Below are positions 41,409 to 53,114 of a stretch of DNA of 64,000 bases, in pieces (within the stretch, counting starts at the first letter, position 1; each line of letters opens with the position of its first letter). The translations under genes and the position numbers were made by a program. The DNA comes from an uncultured Bacteroides sp. (lineage in GTDB: Bacteria; Bacteroidota; Bacteroidia; Bacteroidales; Bacteroidaceae). The notes below the pieces were generated by a model. It did not search any database, was not told the origin of the DNA, and was given only the letters and a program-made list of their open reading frames with translations. The stretch spans positions 1-64,000 of the forward strand of contig UQVZ01000021.1 in the NCBI GenBank assembly GCA_900544675.1, written 5' to 3'.

Positions 41409-42380
41409 ATGAAATTACAAGTAGTAGTATGCGGCGCGGCATTGGCATTTTCCATGCTCGCCTGCCAACAAGAGAACATTCCCGAACAGGGAACCATGAG
41501 TGAGAACACGGATATCCGGCTTCGCGCCACGATATCGGACAACAACATCAGCCGTACCACGACCGATGTAGACGGAGGGACGGTAACTTTCGACCCTAAT
41601 GATGAAATCGGTTTCTTTATGCCCAACGCGGAGGAACCGGTGAAGTTTTCCAATGATGAGACAAGCGGCTGGGAGCCGGCTGCTCCCGTGGCTTGGCCCA
41701 ACCTGACCGAGAAATTCACGTTTCACGCTTTTTATCCGTATAAAGCCACTGCCACACGGAGCCGCATCCCGATGCCTTATCTCGATGAGCAGACAGGGGC
41801 ATTGGATGAAATCGGGGTATACGACTTCCTTACTGCGACAAAGACTTGCGGCTTCGGCGATGCCAACGGAGAAGTCAGCTTTACCGGCACCGATGCTTTC
41901 GACCATGTGTACAGTCTGTTATTGCTTACATTAAGCGCCGATTCGGATGTGGAAACGCTCTTGAACTCGGTAAGTCTTACGGGTGAAGGTTGTTTCACTC
42001 ATGCTACTTACAGCTTTGCCGACGGTACGGGCAAGATGGTTAAGGAAGAAGAGGCGGAAGGCGGAGATACTTGGACGCTGGATGCCGGAGGCGAAGCCAT
42101 TCCGGGCGAGGAAGGTATCCAATTGGCTTTGTTGCTCAATCCTTCGGAAACGGAAGTACCGTTGCAGCTGACCATCGGCTATACACGTGAAGGTATCAGC
42201 TTTACAGCAAGCACCGAAGCCATCAGGCACACGTTTGTCGGCGGAAACAGTTACAAATATACCATCCGCATCAACGACGGGCAGCTGATAATAGAAGGTA
42301 TGGAAGTCAGCGGCTGGATTACTGGTGAGGTAGAAGGAGGCGGAAACCTTGTCGTAGACGGTACTCCGCAAGGCGAATAA
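41409..42380 (+). CDS. Fimbrillin-family lipoprotein
   Basis: The 323-residue protein has a lipobox (SMLAC, Cys about 19). An early RTTTDVDGGTVTFDPNDEIGFFM stretch follows, then a central KFTFHAFYPY and a late YKYTIRINDGQLIIEGMEVSGWITG. These are the marks of the fimbrillin (Mfa-like) fold, whose members are pilins or pilus-tip proteins on the surface. No other fimbrial gene is adjacent, so it may act alone. Confidence 0.82.
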   Translation: MKLQVVVCGAALAFSMLACQQENIPEQGTMSENTDIRLRATISDNNISRTTTDVDGGTVTFDPNDEIGFFMPNAEEPVKFSNDETSGWEPAAPVAWPNLTEKFTFHAFYPYKATATRSRIPMPYLDEQTGALDEIGVYDFLTATKTCGFGDANGEVSFTGTDAFDHVYSLLLLTLSADSDVETLLNSVSLTGEGCFTHATYSFADGTGKMVKEEEAEGGDTWTLDAGGEAIPGEEGIQLALLLNPSETEVPLQLTIGYTREGISFTASTEAIRHTFVGGNSYKYTIRINDGQLIIEGMEVSGWITGEVEGGGNLVVDGTPQGE

Positions 42381-42395
42381 CCGTATTTTTTCTTC

Positions 42396-42431
42396 TTTCC
42401 GGCAATATCGTGCTTGTGGTATTGCCGGAAA
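42396..42431. repeat. 12-bp hairpin before xpt
   Basis: TTTCCGGCAATA (42396-42407) and TATTGCCGGAAA (42420-42431) are exact complements. No T-run follows on the plus strand. The right arm ends 15 bases before the xpt -7 box, so it could be an operator as well as a transcript end. Confidence 0.6.
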
Positions 42432-42446
42432 TAGGATAAAAAGCCG

Positions 42447-42454
42447 TACCTTTG
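42447..42454 (+). promoter_or_regulatory. -7 box of the xpt operon
   Basis: TACCTTTG lies 26 bases before the xpt ATG. The nearest upstream TTG (42422-42424) is 22 bases away and inside the hairpin. Confidence 0.65.
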
Positions 42455-42480
42455 CGCAAAAATAAACTTACACATCCATT

Positions 42481-43050
42481 ATGAAAGCACTGAAAGAGCG
42501 AATTTTGCGGGACGGCAAATGTTTTGAGGGAGGAATCTTGAAGGTAGACAGTTTCATCAACCATCAGATGGACCCGATTCTGATGAAATCGATGGCGGTA
42601 GAGTTTGTCCGTCGGTTTGCGGGTACCGATATCAATAAGGTGATGACCATTGAGGCGAGCGGCATCGCTCCTGCCATTATGGTGGGCTATCTGCTCGAAC
42701 TGCCGGTGGTGTTTGCCAAGAAGAAACGTCCCAGCACGATGGAGAATATGCTGACTACAGAGGTCTATTCGTTTACCAAAGGCCGTTCGTATGAGGTCAG
42801 TGTCAGCCGTGATTATCTTTGCCCGGGCGATAAAGTGTTGTTTATCGACGATTTCCTGGCCAACGGCAATGCAGCCAAAGGCATCATCGACCTGGTGCGG
42901 AAGGCGGGAGCCGAACTGGTAGGAATGGGCTTCCTCATCGAAAAAGCGTTCCAGCACGGCGGCGATTACTTGCGCCAGCAAGGGATACAGGTCGAGTCGC
43001 TTGCCATTATTGAGAGTCTGGACAATTGCGAAATCAAAATCAGAGAATGA
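42481..43050 (+). CDS. xpt: Xanthine phosphoribosyltransferase
   Basis: Xpt joins xanthine and PRPP to make XMP. The 189-residue protein has the PRPP-binding loop [17 protein letters not shown], and the GEARLY core [26 protein letters not shown] is characteristic of Xpt. Its stop overlaps the permease start (ATGA), which couples uptake to salvage. Confidence 0.94.
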   Translation: MKALKERILRDGKCFEGGILKVDSFINHQMDPILMKSMAVEFVRRFAGTDINKVMTIEASGIAPAIMVGYLLELPVVFAKKKRPSTMENMLTTEVYSFTKGRSYEVSVSRDYLCPGDKVLFIDDFLANGNAAKGIIDLVRKAGAELVGMGFLIEKAFQHGGDYLRQQGIQVESLAIIESLDNCEIKIRE

Positions 43051-44381
43051 TGGAAAAACGTCAGGAACCGGTTGCCTCTACAGGCTTGATATACGGTCTT
43101 GATGACCGTCCGCCTTTGCGTGAGGCTTTCTTTGCCGCCCTCCAGCATCTGCTGGCTATCTTTGTGGCGATTATCACCCCGCCGCTTATCATTGCAGGCG
43201 CGTTGAAACTGGATTTGGAGACTACCGGTTATCTGGTGTCGATGGCGTTGATAGCTTCGGGCATCTCCACGTTTGTCCAGTGCCGGCGCATCGGCTTTAT
43301 CGGGTGCGGTCTGCTTTGCATCCAAGGCACCAGCTTTTCATTTATCGGACCTATTATCGCTGCCGGGCTGACGGGAGGACTGTCGGCTGTCTTCGGTGCC
43401 TGTATGGTGGCAGCGTCGGTCGAAATGTTCATCAGCCGCCTGCTGAAATACACCCGTCGGATTATCACGCCGCTGGTTTCGGGCATTGTGGTGACGCTTA
43501 TCGGGATGAGTCTGATAAGGGTAGGCATCACGGCTTGCGGCGGCGGAGCGGCGGCACAGGCGGACGGCAGTTTCGGCTCGGTGCGCCACGTGGGGTTGGC
43601 TGCATTGGTGCTGGTGTTGATTATCTTTTTCAACCGCAGCGCGAACCGTTATTTGCGGATGAGCTCCATCGTCATCGGGCTGGCAGTGGGCTATGTCGTG
43701 GCGTGGTGTTTGGGGATGGTCGATTTCTCGTCGGTGCAGAGCTATGGAGGGTTGAACATTCCCATCCCGTTCCGTTACGGACTTTCGTTCGATGTGTCGG
43801 CCATCGTTGCCTTGGCATTGATTTACCTCATTACCGCCATCGAGGCGTATGGCGACATTACGGCCAATTCGCTGATATCGGGCGAGCCGGTCGAAGGCGA
43901 GAAGTTTGTGAAGCGTGCTTCGGGAGGCATCTTTGCCGACGGGTTCAACTCGGTGGTAGCCGCTTGTCTCAACTCGTTCCCCAATTCCATTTTTGCGCAA
44001 AACAACGGGATGATTCAGCTGACAGGCGTGGCGAGCCGTTACGTGGGCTATTACATAGCCGGTATGCTGGTGCTGTTAGGCTTGTTTCCAGCAGTGGGGC
44101 TGGTCTTTTCGCTGATGCCCGAACCGGTATTGGGCGGAGCCACGCTGCTGATGTTCGGCACCGTGGCGGCGGCAGGCATCCGCATCATTGCCTCGCAGAC
44201 CATCGACCGCAAGGCGACACTGGTCATTGCCTTGAGTTTTTCGTTCGGGCTGAGCGTGGAGCTGGTGCCCGACATCCTTTGCCAGCTTCCCGACACCTTG
44301 CGCAATATCTTCGCGTCGGGCATCACCACGGGAGGTGTCACCGCCATCCTTGCCAACCTGCTTATTCGGATAAAGGGCTAA
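43047..44381 (+). CDS. Xanthine/uracil permease, NCS2 family
   Basis: The 444-residue protein has about twelve to fourteen membrane helices. It shows the NCS2 landmarks [11 protein letters not shown] and [25 protein letters not shown], where the Asn-Gly motif lies near the substrate site. It should import xanthine with protons for the overlapping xpt gene. The start used is the ATG at 43047, overlapping the xpt stop as ATGA. Confidence 0.92.
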   Translation: MMEKRQEPVASTGLIYGLDDRPPLREAFFAALQHLLAIFVAIITPPLIIAGALKLDLETTGYLVSMALIASGISTFVQCRRIGFIGCGLLCIQGTSFSFIGPIIAAGLTGGLSAVFGACMVAASVEMFISRLLKYTRRIITPLVSGIVVTLIGMSLIRVGITACGGGAAAQADGSFGSVRHVGLAALVLVLIIFFNRSANRYLRMSSIVIGLAVGYVVAWCLGMVDFSSVQSYGGLNIPIPFRYGLSFDVSAIVALALIYLITAIEAYGDITANSLISGEPVEGEKFVKRASGGIFADGFNSVVAACLNSFPNSIFAQNNGMIQLTGVASRYVGYYIAGMLVLLGLFPAVGLVFSLMPEPVLGGATLLMFGTVAAAGIRIIASQTIDRKATLVIALSFSFGLSVELVPDILCQLPDTLRNIFASGITTGGVTAILANLLIRIKG

Positions 44382-44386
44382 ATTAA

Positions 44387-44454
44387 AACACAGAGACACA
44401 AAGACGCAGAGAATCTGATATGATTGAAACTCTGTGCCTTTGTGCCTCTGTGTT
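44387..44454. terminator. 25-bp hairpin made of the ACACAGAGACAC element
   Basis: The arms 44387-44411 and 44430-44454 pair with three mismatches, two of them wobble-compatible. They lie between the convergent permease and malQ genes. The same element occurs as a single arm at 63478-63500. Confidence 0.7.
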
Positions 44455-44492
44455 CAAAAAAACGTGTCAGCTTTGTCTACTGAACCAGGATG

Positions 44493-47180
44493 TTAATCGG
44501 CGTTTGCCCTTCCGCTCTCCACAATCATCCGGCGGATGTGGCTGTTGAAGTCGGTGAGGCTCATCAGCTTTTCGAGGGTGATGTGCATCCGCCAGCGCCA
44601 GTAGTGGCGCGGATTGGCGGGGACGTTGATGCGCTCCACGTCGATGTCGGGATTGCGCACCGACTCGTCCATTGCCGTCCAGTCTTGCCACGTGAGGATG
44701 CAGAGCATCGAGGGGCATTGCAGGTGGCGGCGGATGATTTCTTCGCAGAGCCAGCCTGGCGCCTCTTCGGGCGTCTTTCCCCAGTAGTGCAGCTCGTCGT
44801 GGTAGAAGCGGTCGGTCAGGGCAGGGTCTTCCTTCCACCAGCCGCGCAGGGTGGTCATATCGTGGGTGCCGATGGTGCATACCGAGAGGTAGGGATAGCT
44901 TTCGAGCTTGCCGAACTCGATGCCCGGTGTCTTCGGCATCCGCTGGATTTCGAGCGAGAGTATCTGGAGCTGGTTCATCACCCAAGGCACGCAGCCTGGC
45001 ACCATTCCCAGGTCTTCGCCGCATACCAGCATCGGGGTGGACTGGAGCAGGACGGGGAGTTTTTTCATCGCCTCGTGATACCAGAACTCGTTGTGACGCT
45101 GGTAGTAGTAATGGTTGTAAAGGCGGTTGAACGCCTGCTGTTCGTTGGCGGAGAGGTGCAGGAATACCGGTTCGGTCTGCACGGCGATGCGCGGATGGTA
45201 TTTGTTGGGGTCGTCGCGGTCGGCTATGAAGAGCACGTCGCTGACGAGCTTGTACAGTTTCTCGCGCAGGTCGGCATCGGCGGGCGAGGTCTTTCCGGCG
45301 AAGAGGGTTTCTATCTTGCGCTGGGTGTTGCATTCGGGGCGCAGGGCATAAAGGTCGTCGGGAAGCCGCTTCAGGAAGGTGCGCCGCACTTCGTGTGCAC
45401 GGTCGCCGAAGAGTTGGTCGAGCCATACGTCGCTGATGTACGGGCGCGTCATACGTTCCTTGTCCAGGTCGAGCCCGAAACTTTGTATCTCTTCTTTGGT
45501 CATCGGGAGCGAGGGGACGAACTGCCCTAACAGTCCGTGGACGGAGTGGAAAGGAATCTCCCAGATGCGGAAGAAGCCCAGGATGTGGTCGATGCGGTAG
45601 GCGGTGAAGTATTCTGCCATCTTGCGGAAGCGGCGTTGCCACCAGCGGTAGTGGTCTTTCTCCATCACCTGCCAGTTGTAGGTGGGCATTCCCCAGTTCT
45701 GTCCGTCGAGCGAGAAGGCATCGGGAGGTGCTCCTGCCTGCCCGTTCATATTGAAGTAATAAGGTTCTACCCAGGCTTCCACGCTGTTGCGGCTGATGCC
45801 GATGGGGATGTCACCCTTTACGATGACTCCCCGGCTGCGTCCGTACGTGCAGGCGTCAAGCAGTTGCACGTGGAGCTGGTATTGCAGGAAGTAATAGAAC
45901 AGGATATCCTGGTGGTACGGGCTTTCGGGAGCTGCCAGCCGGCGTATGTTCTCTTCCCGATAGACGCTGTTTTTCCCCCACTGGCGGAAATCGGCTGTGC
46001 CGTTTTGGTCGCGCAGGACACTGAAGGCGGCGTAGGGCAACAGCCATTTTTCGTTCTTCTGCACGAAGGCTTGGAATCCGGCGTCTTCCGGCAGGTGTTC
46101 CTGTTCTTGCAGGAAGACTTCGTGGAGGTATTTCCGTTTCACTTGGTTCACTCTTTCGTAATCCACTTGCGACAAGCCGTTCAGGGTGATGCGCTGGCGT
46201 TCGAAAGTCTTCATCGCTTCTTCATCATTCAGCGGCGGAAGCTGGCGGAGGTCGATGTACATCGGGTGGAAAGCATAGATGGAAATGCTGTTGTAGGGAT
46301 ACGAGTCCATCCACGTGCCGGTCATCGTGGTATCGTTGATGGGAAGTATCTGCACGGCGCGTTGTCCGGTCTCGGCCGCCCACGTGATGAACTGCTTCAG
46401 GTCGCCGAAGTCGCCTACGCCGCAACTTCCTTCCGAGCGGAGCGAGAATACCGGGATGGCTGTTCCGGCTATCCGGTAGGGAGGACGTTTGAAGAAGACT
46501 TCCGTCTCGGCAGGCAGATAGGTTTCTCCGCGCTGGAGCGGACGTATCTGGAACAGGCGGTTAGGGCGTGTCTCCCATTCTTCCACGGCGCCGGTCTTTT
46601 CGTTGATGGCGACGAACTTGTATTCGAAAGGAGATTTCAGGGTCGACGCGTCCAGCGTAAGCTGCCACACGTTGGGCTGTACTTCGCGCATCCGGATGGG
46701 CCGGCAATATTCCCAATTGCCCAAGGCACTGCAACTTCCGATAATGCCCAGCTCTTGTCCTTGCGGATGCAGCCCGGGACAGAGGGCACGAAACGTGATG
46801 CAGCTTCCTACGTTGTTGCTCAACAGGTTGGGAGATACCGTCGCGTGGATGTCATTGAAGGCGGAGCTGTAACGGTAGTTCTCGGCGGGAAGGTCGCGCC
46901 AGCAGTCCTCGATGAGGTATTGGTGCTGCTGGGCATTGCCTTGGTAGACGGCGTGCGGGATGGCTCCCAGCTCTTTGCGGATGCATACATCGTCGCGGAA
47001 AATACCGTAACGGTAAAGGATGGCGTGTCCGGTTTCGGCGGGCGAGTAGTCGCAACTGCCTTTCCATTCGCTTCCGTCGCGGGTGGAAAGAGAAAGGGGA
47101 TGCGCTTCGTCTTCTTCGAAGATAACGCGGACATCTTCTCCCCAAACGGTGTGGTATTGGATACGGAATGTGAGTTTCAT
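44493..47180 (-). CDS. malQ: 4-alpha-glucanotransferase with two N-terminal starch-binding domains
   Basis: The 895-residue protein (GH77) transfers alpha-1,4-glucan segments in maltodextrin metabolism and should be cytoplasmic, since no signal peptide is visible. Two CBM20-like domains come first (KLTFRIQYHTVWGEDVRVIF; FRALCPGLHPQGQELGIIG with SALGNWEY). The GH77 core has the nucleophile in YRIDHILGFFRIWEIP, the acid/base in LVCGEDLGMVP and the third acid in TIGTHDMTTLRGWW. The start is the ATG giving MKLTFRIQYH; the frame runs 19 codons further. Confidence 0.94.
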   Translation of the reverse strand: MKLTFRIQYHTVWGEDVRVIFEEDEAHPLSLSTRDGSEWKGSCDYSPAETGHAILYRYGIFRDDVCIRKELGAIPHAVYQGNAQQHQYLIEDCWRDLPAENYRYSSAFNDIHATVSPNLLSNNVGSCITFRALCPGLHPQGQELGIIGSCSALGNWEYCRPIRMREVQPNVWQLTLDASTLKSPFEYKFVAINEKTGAVEEWETRPNRLFQIRPLQRGETYLPAETEVFFKRPPYRIAGTAIPVFSLRSEGSCGVGDFGDLKQFITWAAETGQRAVQILPINDTTMTGTWMDSYPYNSISIYAFHPMYIDLRQLPPLNDEEAMKTFERQRITLNGLSQVDYERVNQVKRKYLHEVFLQEQEHLPEDAGFQAFVQKNEKWLLPYAAFSVLRDQNGTADFRQWGKNSVYREENIRRLAAPESPYHQDILFYYFLQYQLHVQLLDACTYGRSRGVIVKGDIPIGISRNSVEAWVEPYYFNMNGQAGAPPDAFSLDGQNWGMPTYNWQVMEKDHYRWWQRRFRKMAEYFTAYRIDHILGFFRIWEIPFHSVHGLLGQFVPSLPMTKEEIQSFGLDLDKERMTRPYISDVWLDQLFGDRAHEVRRTFLKRLPDDLYALRPECNTQRKIETLFAGKTSPADADLREKLYKLVSDVLFIADRDDPNKYHPRIAVQTEPVFLHLSANEQQAFNRLYNHYYYQRHNEFWYHEAMKKLPVLLQSTPMLVCGEDLGMVPGCVPWVMNQLQILSLEIQRMPKTPGIEFGKLESYPYLSVCTIGTHDMTTLRGWWKEDPALTDRFYHDELHYWGKTPEEAPGWLCEEIIRRHLQCPSMLCILTWQDWTAMDESVRNPDIDVERINVPANPRHYWRWRMHITLEKLMSLTDFNSHIRRMIVESGRANAD

Positions 47181-47244
47181 CTTATTCAGCTTGTTGGTTC
47201 GTGCTTCAAATATAGGGAATAATGCGGGAATGTGCAAATAAAAA

Positions 47245-47278
47245 AAGCCCCGGTTACATGGGATTGTAACCGAGGCTT
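47245..47278 (-). terminator. Terminator of gyrB
   Basis: On the minus strand AAGCCTCGGTTACA is followed by a short loop, its near-complement and TTTTTTATTT, 65 bases after the gyrB stop. Confidence 0.85.
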
Positions 47279-47342
47279 CCCCTGATGTAAGATGCGGGGC
47301 TGGACTTTAAATAATTAAATTGAAGTTATGAATAAAAACACG

Positions 47343-49313
<1,971 letters not shown>

Positions 49314-49509
49314 TCAATCTACTTTTTAAAACGGTCAAAGATACGAATTTTTCACGATATGGCGAGCCTTTGCCTCTCTAAAAATGCTGAAAAATCGAGG
49401 GGATGGATGCCCTGGATTTATATTTCGGGATTCGCTACGTCCCGTTATAAACGACAAAAGGCTGAATCTGTCCGATCCAACCTTGCTATCTTTTTCGTGA
49501 GACTGATGC

Positions 49510-49764
49510 TTACGCCATTTTAGCGATGTGAGCAGCCAATTTAGACTTCAAGTTAGCAGCTTTGTTCTTATGGATAATGTTGCGTTTAGCCAGTTTATCC
49601 AAAATCTTCTGTACTTTAGGATACATTGCTACTGCTTCAGCTTTGTCAGTAGTCATACGAAGTTTCTTCACTGCGGTGCGCATGGTTTTTGCGTAATATC
49701 TGTTGTGAAGTCTTCTACTTTCGCTTTGTCTGATTCTTTTAATAGATGATTTGTGATTTGCCAT
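49510..49764 (-). CDS. rpsT: 30S ribosomal protein S20
   Basis: The 84-residue basic protein ([21 protein letters not shown] start, [10 protein letters not shown] near the end) is a clear S20, which binds 16S rRNA in the body of the small subunit. It lies 43 bases downstream of tRNA-Glu on the same strand and is probably co-transcribed from that promoter. Confidence 0.96.
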   Translation of the reverse strand: MANHKSSIKRIRQSESRRLHNRYYAKTMRTAVKKLRMTTDKAEAVAMYPKVQKILDKLAKRNIIHKNKAANLKSKLAAHIAKMA

Positions 49765-49807
49765 CTCGACTAATCTTTAAATATTGTTCGTGATTCTGTT
49801 TATTATG

Positions 49808-49879
49808 TAGCCCGTGGGAGAATCGAACTCCCCTTTCAAGAATGAAAATCTTGCGTCCTAACCGATAGACGAACGGGCC
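49808..49879 (-). tRNA. tRNA-Glu (anticodon TTC)
   Basis: A 72-nt tRNA with acceptor arms GGCCCGT/ACGGGCT, a D-arm, an anticodon loop with TTC between the stem arms AAGAT and ATTCTT, and a GTTCGAT T-loop. ACA rather than CCA follows the last paired base. Confidence 0.94.
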
Positions 49880-49923
49880 CTCCTTCTGATGCTTGCGAGG
49901 AGCATGTCTCTCGTTTGCGGATG

Positions 49924-49954
49924 CAAAGGTAGGAAGTTTTTTGATACCTGCAAA
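49924..49954 (-). promoter_or_regulatory. Promoter of tRNA-Glu and rpsT
   Basis: TTTG (49954-49951) and TACCTTTG (49931-49924) on the minus strand are exactly 19 bases apart. Confidence 0.85.
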
Positions 49955-49993
49955 ACTTTCGGCGAAAAAAATGCACATTTTCCTGAAAAGGTG

Positions 49994-50001
49994 TACCTTT
50001 G
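49994..50001 (+). promoter_or_regulatory. -7 box of recO
   Basis: TACCTTTG lies 19 bases before the ATG at 50021. This favours that start over the longer upstream frame. Confidence 0.65.
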
Positions 50002-50020
50002 TATGAGGAGATTAAGGCTT

Positions 50021-50743
50021 ATGTTGCAGAAATATCAAGGAATCGTATTGCATACGTTGAAATACAACGACCGTTCGAACATCGCGCATATCTATACGGC
50101 GGAGGGGGGAAGGATGTCTTTCCTCGTCCCGGCACAACGCTCGCGCAAGTCGATGGTGAGGCAGGTCTTGTTCCAGCCCTTGTCGCTGGTGGAGTTTGAA
50201 GCCGAGGTGCGTCCGCGCTCGGGGCTGCATCCTATCCGTGAGGCGAAAGCCCGGCAGGTCTTCCAGTCCTTGCCTTACGACCCTTATAAGTCTGCCATCG
50301 CCCTGTTCCTTGCCGAGTTCCTTTACCGGGCATTGAAGGAAGAGGGGGTCAATGAGCCTTTGTTTGCCTACCTCGTCCATTCGGTACAGTGGTTGGACGC
50401 GTGCGAAAAGAGTTTTGCCAATTTCCACCTCGTCTTTCTGATGCGTCTTTCCCGTTTCCTGGGGCTCTATCCCAATATGGACGATTATGTAGAGGGGTGT
50501 TGTTTCGACCTGCTGAACGCCTGTTTCGTGCCCGAACCGCCTTCGCACGGCATGTTTGTCTTTCCCGATGAGGCTTCGCGCATCCGCCTGCTGATGCGCA
50601 TGAACTACGATACGATGCATCTGTTCGGGATGAACCGCATGGAACTGAACCGGTGTCTGGATATCATCAGCGAGTATTACCGCCTGCATCTGCCCGATTT
50701 TCCCGAGATGAAGTCGCTCCGTGTATTGCAGGAATTGTTCTGA
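50021..50743 (+). CDS. recO: DNA repair protein RecO
   Basis: RecO loads RecA onto SSB-coated single strands together with RecR. The 240-residue protein opens with the OB-fold start [24 protein letters not shown] and continues into the helical domain ([32 protein letters not shown]). The zinc-finger cysteines of many RecO proteins are not in the usual pattern. The start is the ATG at 50021; 44 codons upstream are open but would include the promoter. Confidence 0.9.
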   Translation: MLQKYQGIVLHTLKYNDRSNIAHIYTAEGGRMSFLVPAQRSRKSMVRQVLFQPLSLVEFEAEVRPRSGLHPIREAKARQVFQSLPYDPYKSAIALFLAEFLYRALKEEGVNEPLFAYLVHSVQWLDACEKSFANFHLVFLMRLSRFLGLYPNMDDYVEGCCFDLLNACFVPEPPSHGMFVFPDEASRIRLLMRMNYDTMHLFGMNRMELNRCLDIISEYYRLHLPDFPEMKSLRVLQELF

Positions 50744-51071
50744 GTCTGTTGGCTGTTATCGGAGGGGAAGCGGAGTGGGTATGGCGTGTTTCTTATCCTT
50801 CGTGATAAAGCCGGACGGCTTCTTTCCCCAAAGAAGATAGCTGTATTGTGTCATGCAATAGCATGATAGGAATGAGTCAGCCAGTTGCTTTGCCCATCCT
50901 GATAGAGTATGACCGGGGTTTTAGTTTGTCATGACTCCAGTCCTTGCTACTTGGGACTGCAGTCCTGGCTAATCTTGATTTTGCGAGGACTGACATGCGT
51001 CTGCCCACGCGGTTAGAAGCATGGGCAGACGTATACTGTTTTATGAATAATCGGAGGAGTTTAAACGGGTT
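50744..51071. other. Intergenic region after recO
   Basis: No gene is seen. It holds the palindrome GGACTGCAGTCC (50954-50965) amid further AGTCC/GGACT words. A 10-bp hairpin CGTCTGCCCA/TGGGCAGACG (50998-51007 with 51022-51031) probably ends the GH97 transcript coming from the right. Confidence 0.55.
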
Positions 51072-52943
51072 TTAGTTTGCAGCCAGCCGAAGGACGAATC
51101 CGCCTCGGGGATGACAATTGATATGAACTTCCTTGTTGGGACGGAAGTGCTCTTCAATGCGGAATGTCTGGTCATCTTTCCCGTCGGTAATGAGCAGGCC
51201 GGTCGGTTGGGCGGACAGGGAAAGCGGGCTCAGCGAGAAGCTGAGGCGGGCAGGAGAGTCTGTCCCGTTGATGCCGGCGATGTACCAGACGTTTCCTTTC
51301 CGGCGTGCCAGTACGACGTGATTTCCCGGATATCCTGCCAGCAGACGTGTGTCGTCCCATGTAGTAGGAAGTTCCGACAAGAGCTTTTTTACTTCTGCGG
51401 GCAGACTTGCATACGTCTCCGGGCGGTCGGGCATGTGCTGGATGCCCGATTCGAAGAGAACCGGAAGCGCCAGTTCGTGCGTGTAACTGGTGATGTGCGG
51501 ATGTTGCGAGTTGGAGAAGGTGCCGGGGGTATAGTCCATCGATCCGATGATGTTGCGGGTAAAGGGCAGCGTGGCGTTGTGTTGAGCAGCTCGTGGCGTA
51601 AGCCGTTCGTTATTGTTATACCATTCGGCACCATAGACCGCTTCCTGAGTAATCAGGTGCGGATAGGTGCGTTGCCACCCCCAGGGCAGAGTGCCTCCGT
51701 GCAGGTTGACGAGTAAGTGATAATCGGCGGCATCTTCCAGAATGTCATAATAATAGTTGATGATGTGAAGGCTGTCGGTAAAGAAGAAGTCCACTTTAAT
51801 GCCGCTCACTCCTTGTTGTTGCAACCATTCGAATTCCTTTCGCCGGTCTTCCGCCTTGTTTATCTTGTAATGCGGACCGGGTGCTCCGTTGCCTGTCCAG
51901 TTGGTGTCGGAGTTATACCACAATAAAGGTCGGATGTTCTTCGCGTGGGCATAGTCCAATACGTCTTGGATGTTTCCTCCTGTCATCTGGTCCCACTCGG
52001 CATCTACCAATGTATAGGGCCAATGCATCGTCGCTGCCAAGTCGATGTATTGTTTCAGCAGGTTGCAGTCGCGCGAGCCGTGATTGTGTGCCCAATAAAT
52101 CCAGGAGGCTATGCCGGGTTTTATCCAAGAGGTATCTTCCAGCCGGCAAGGGGTGGCTACATCGGTGACCAGTGTCGATTCGGTGACATCCGCCAGCGAG
52201 CCTATAATTTGTACATGCCATGCCGAGTTCCATTCCTCCGATACGGGCAATTCTTTTTCCACCATTTTTACCCGGTAGCGTTCCGTACCCTCATTAATCA
52301 GGTAGGTACCGCAATGAGTGCGTTGCAAATCCGATTCGGTCACCAAGGCAAATACGCCTCCTTGTGGTTCCATCAAGGCAGGATATCCCCATTCGCTAGG
52401 CGTATCGCCGTTGGTAGCGAACGGGTAAAAGCCTTCGTTGTCAACCGAACGGGGACGCATCCAGCGGGGCTTGCCCGCAGCCAAATCAAAAGAAGTGCAT
52501 TCGGCGGTCAGTTTTTCACCCTTTGCGTCAGCTTCCAGCCGGTAGCGGAAAGCGACTCCGTCATCGTAAGCACGCACGATGAGGGTGAGGCATTGTCCTT
52601 GTTCGTTTTCCAGAGTGTATGTCCGCTCGTTGGCATGATTGACGCAATGCGAGCGTTTCCCTGTAAGCATCCGGTAATCGTCGGTATGAGGTGTCGCTTC
52701 CGATACCGAGCGCAGGCGCAGTCCGGTAGCCAAGTCTTGCCGGTTGGTCTTTAGTCCTAATCCGATACGTTCGAATACATATTGTCCGTTGTATCGGACC
52801 GAAAGGAAAGCCATATCACGATGGTTGTCGTCCGCACAATGGACGGTTACACGGATTTGTCCGTTCGGCGAACGGGTTTCGGTAGCTTGTAAAGAGCATA
52901 CAGCTACCAATAAGGTCAGGATTGAAAAGAGGTATTTTCTCAT
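51072..52943 (-). CDS. Glycoside hydrolase family 97, probably retaining
   Basis: The 623-residue secreted enzyme has the N-terminal beta-supersandwich (ETRSPNGQIRVTVHC), a TIM barrel and a C-terminal beta domain of GH97. The barrel contains GVSGIKVDFFFTDS, where retaining GH97 alpha-galactosidases carry their Asp nucleophile, and LITQEAVYGAEW further on. Inverting SusB-type alpha-glucosidases use Glu residues instead. I therefore lean to a retaining alpha-galactosidase-like enzyme. It is the last gene of the PUL and has its own -7 box. The start is the ATG at 52943; the codon before it in frame is not ATG. Confidence 0.88.
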   Translation of the reverse strand: MRKYLFSILTLLVAVCSLQATETRSPNGQIRVTVHCADDNHRDMAFLSVRYNGQYVFERIGLGLKTNRQDLATGLRLRSVSEATPHTDDYRMLTGKRSHCVNHANERTYTLENEQGQCLTLIVRAYDDGVAFRYRLEADAKGEKLTAECTSFDLAAGKPRWMRPRSVDNEGFYPFATNGDTPSEWGYPALMEPQGGVFALVTESDLQRTHCGTYLINEGTERYRVKMVEKELPVSEEWNSAWHVQIIGSLADVTESTLVTDVATPCRLEDTSWIKPGIASWIYWAHNHGSRDCNLLKQYIDLAATMHWPYTLVDAEWDQMTGGNIQDVLDYAHAKNIRPLLWYNSDTNWTGNGAPGPHYKINKAEDRRKEFEWLQQQGVSGIKVDFFFTDSLHIINYYYDILEDAADYHLLVNLHGGTLPWGWQRTYPHLITQEAVYGAEWYNNNERLTPRAAQHNATLPFTRNIIGSMDYTPGTFSNSQHPHITSYTHELALPVLFESGIQHMPDRPETYASLPAEVKKLLSELPTTWDDTRLLAGYPGNHVVLARRKGNVWYIAGINGTDSPARLSFSLSPLSLSAQPTGLLITDGKDDQTFRIEEHFRPNKEVHINCHPRGGFVLRLAAN

Positions 52944-52996
52944 ATACAAATCATTTTTAAGTAAGCAAACAGGTGTTAATGTGTTGCACGTTTGTG

Positions 52997-53004
52997 CAAA
53001 GATA
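52997..53004 (-). promoter_or_regulatory. -7 box of the GH97 gene
   Basis: TATCTTTG on the minus strand lies 54 bases before the GH97 start and after the GH43 terminator, so GH97 may be transcribed separately. Confidence 0.6.
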
Positions 53005-53042
53005 TTGTTTTTAGCGATATAAATGGATAGATGAGAAATTTA

Positions 53043-53086
53043 ATCGCCTGTTTCTTTGGGTTGTATAACGTAAAGAAACAGGCGAT
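53043..53086 (-). terminator. 15-bp hairpin after the GH43 gene
   Basis: ATCGCCTGTTTCTTT (53043-53057) and AAAGAAACAGGCGAT (53072-53086) are exact complements, 28 bases after the GH43 stop on the minus strand. Confidence 0.75.
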
Positions 53087-53114
53087 GTGTGAGCGACTTT
53101 ATGTGTCAAAGCGA

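Noticed and set aside
42396..42480. Purine riboswitch before xpt
   Set aside because: The leader after the -7 box is only about 20 nt, too short for an aptamer; only a simple hairpin upstream is present.
45537..47222. 561-codon plus-strand frame opposite malQ
   Set aside because: It is antisense to a complete GH77 gene, has no domain, and is a by-product of GC-rich codon use.
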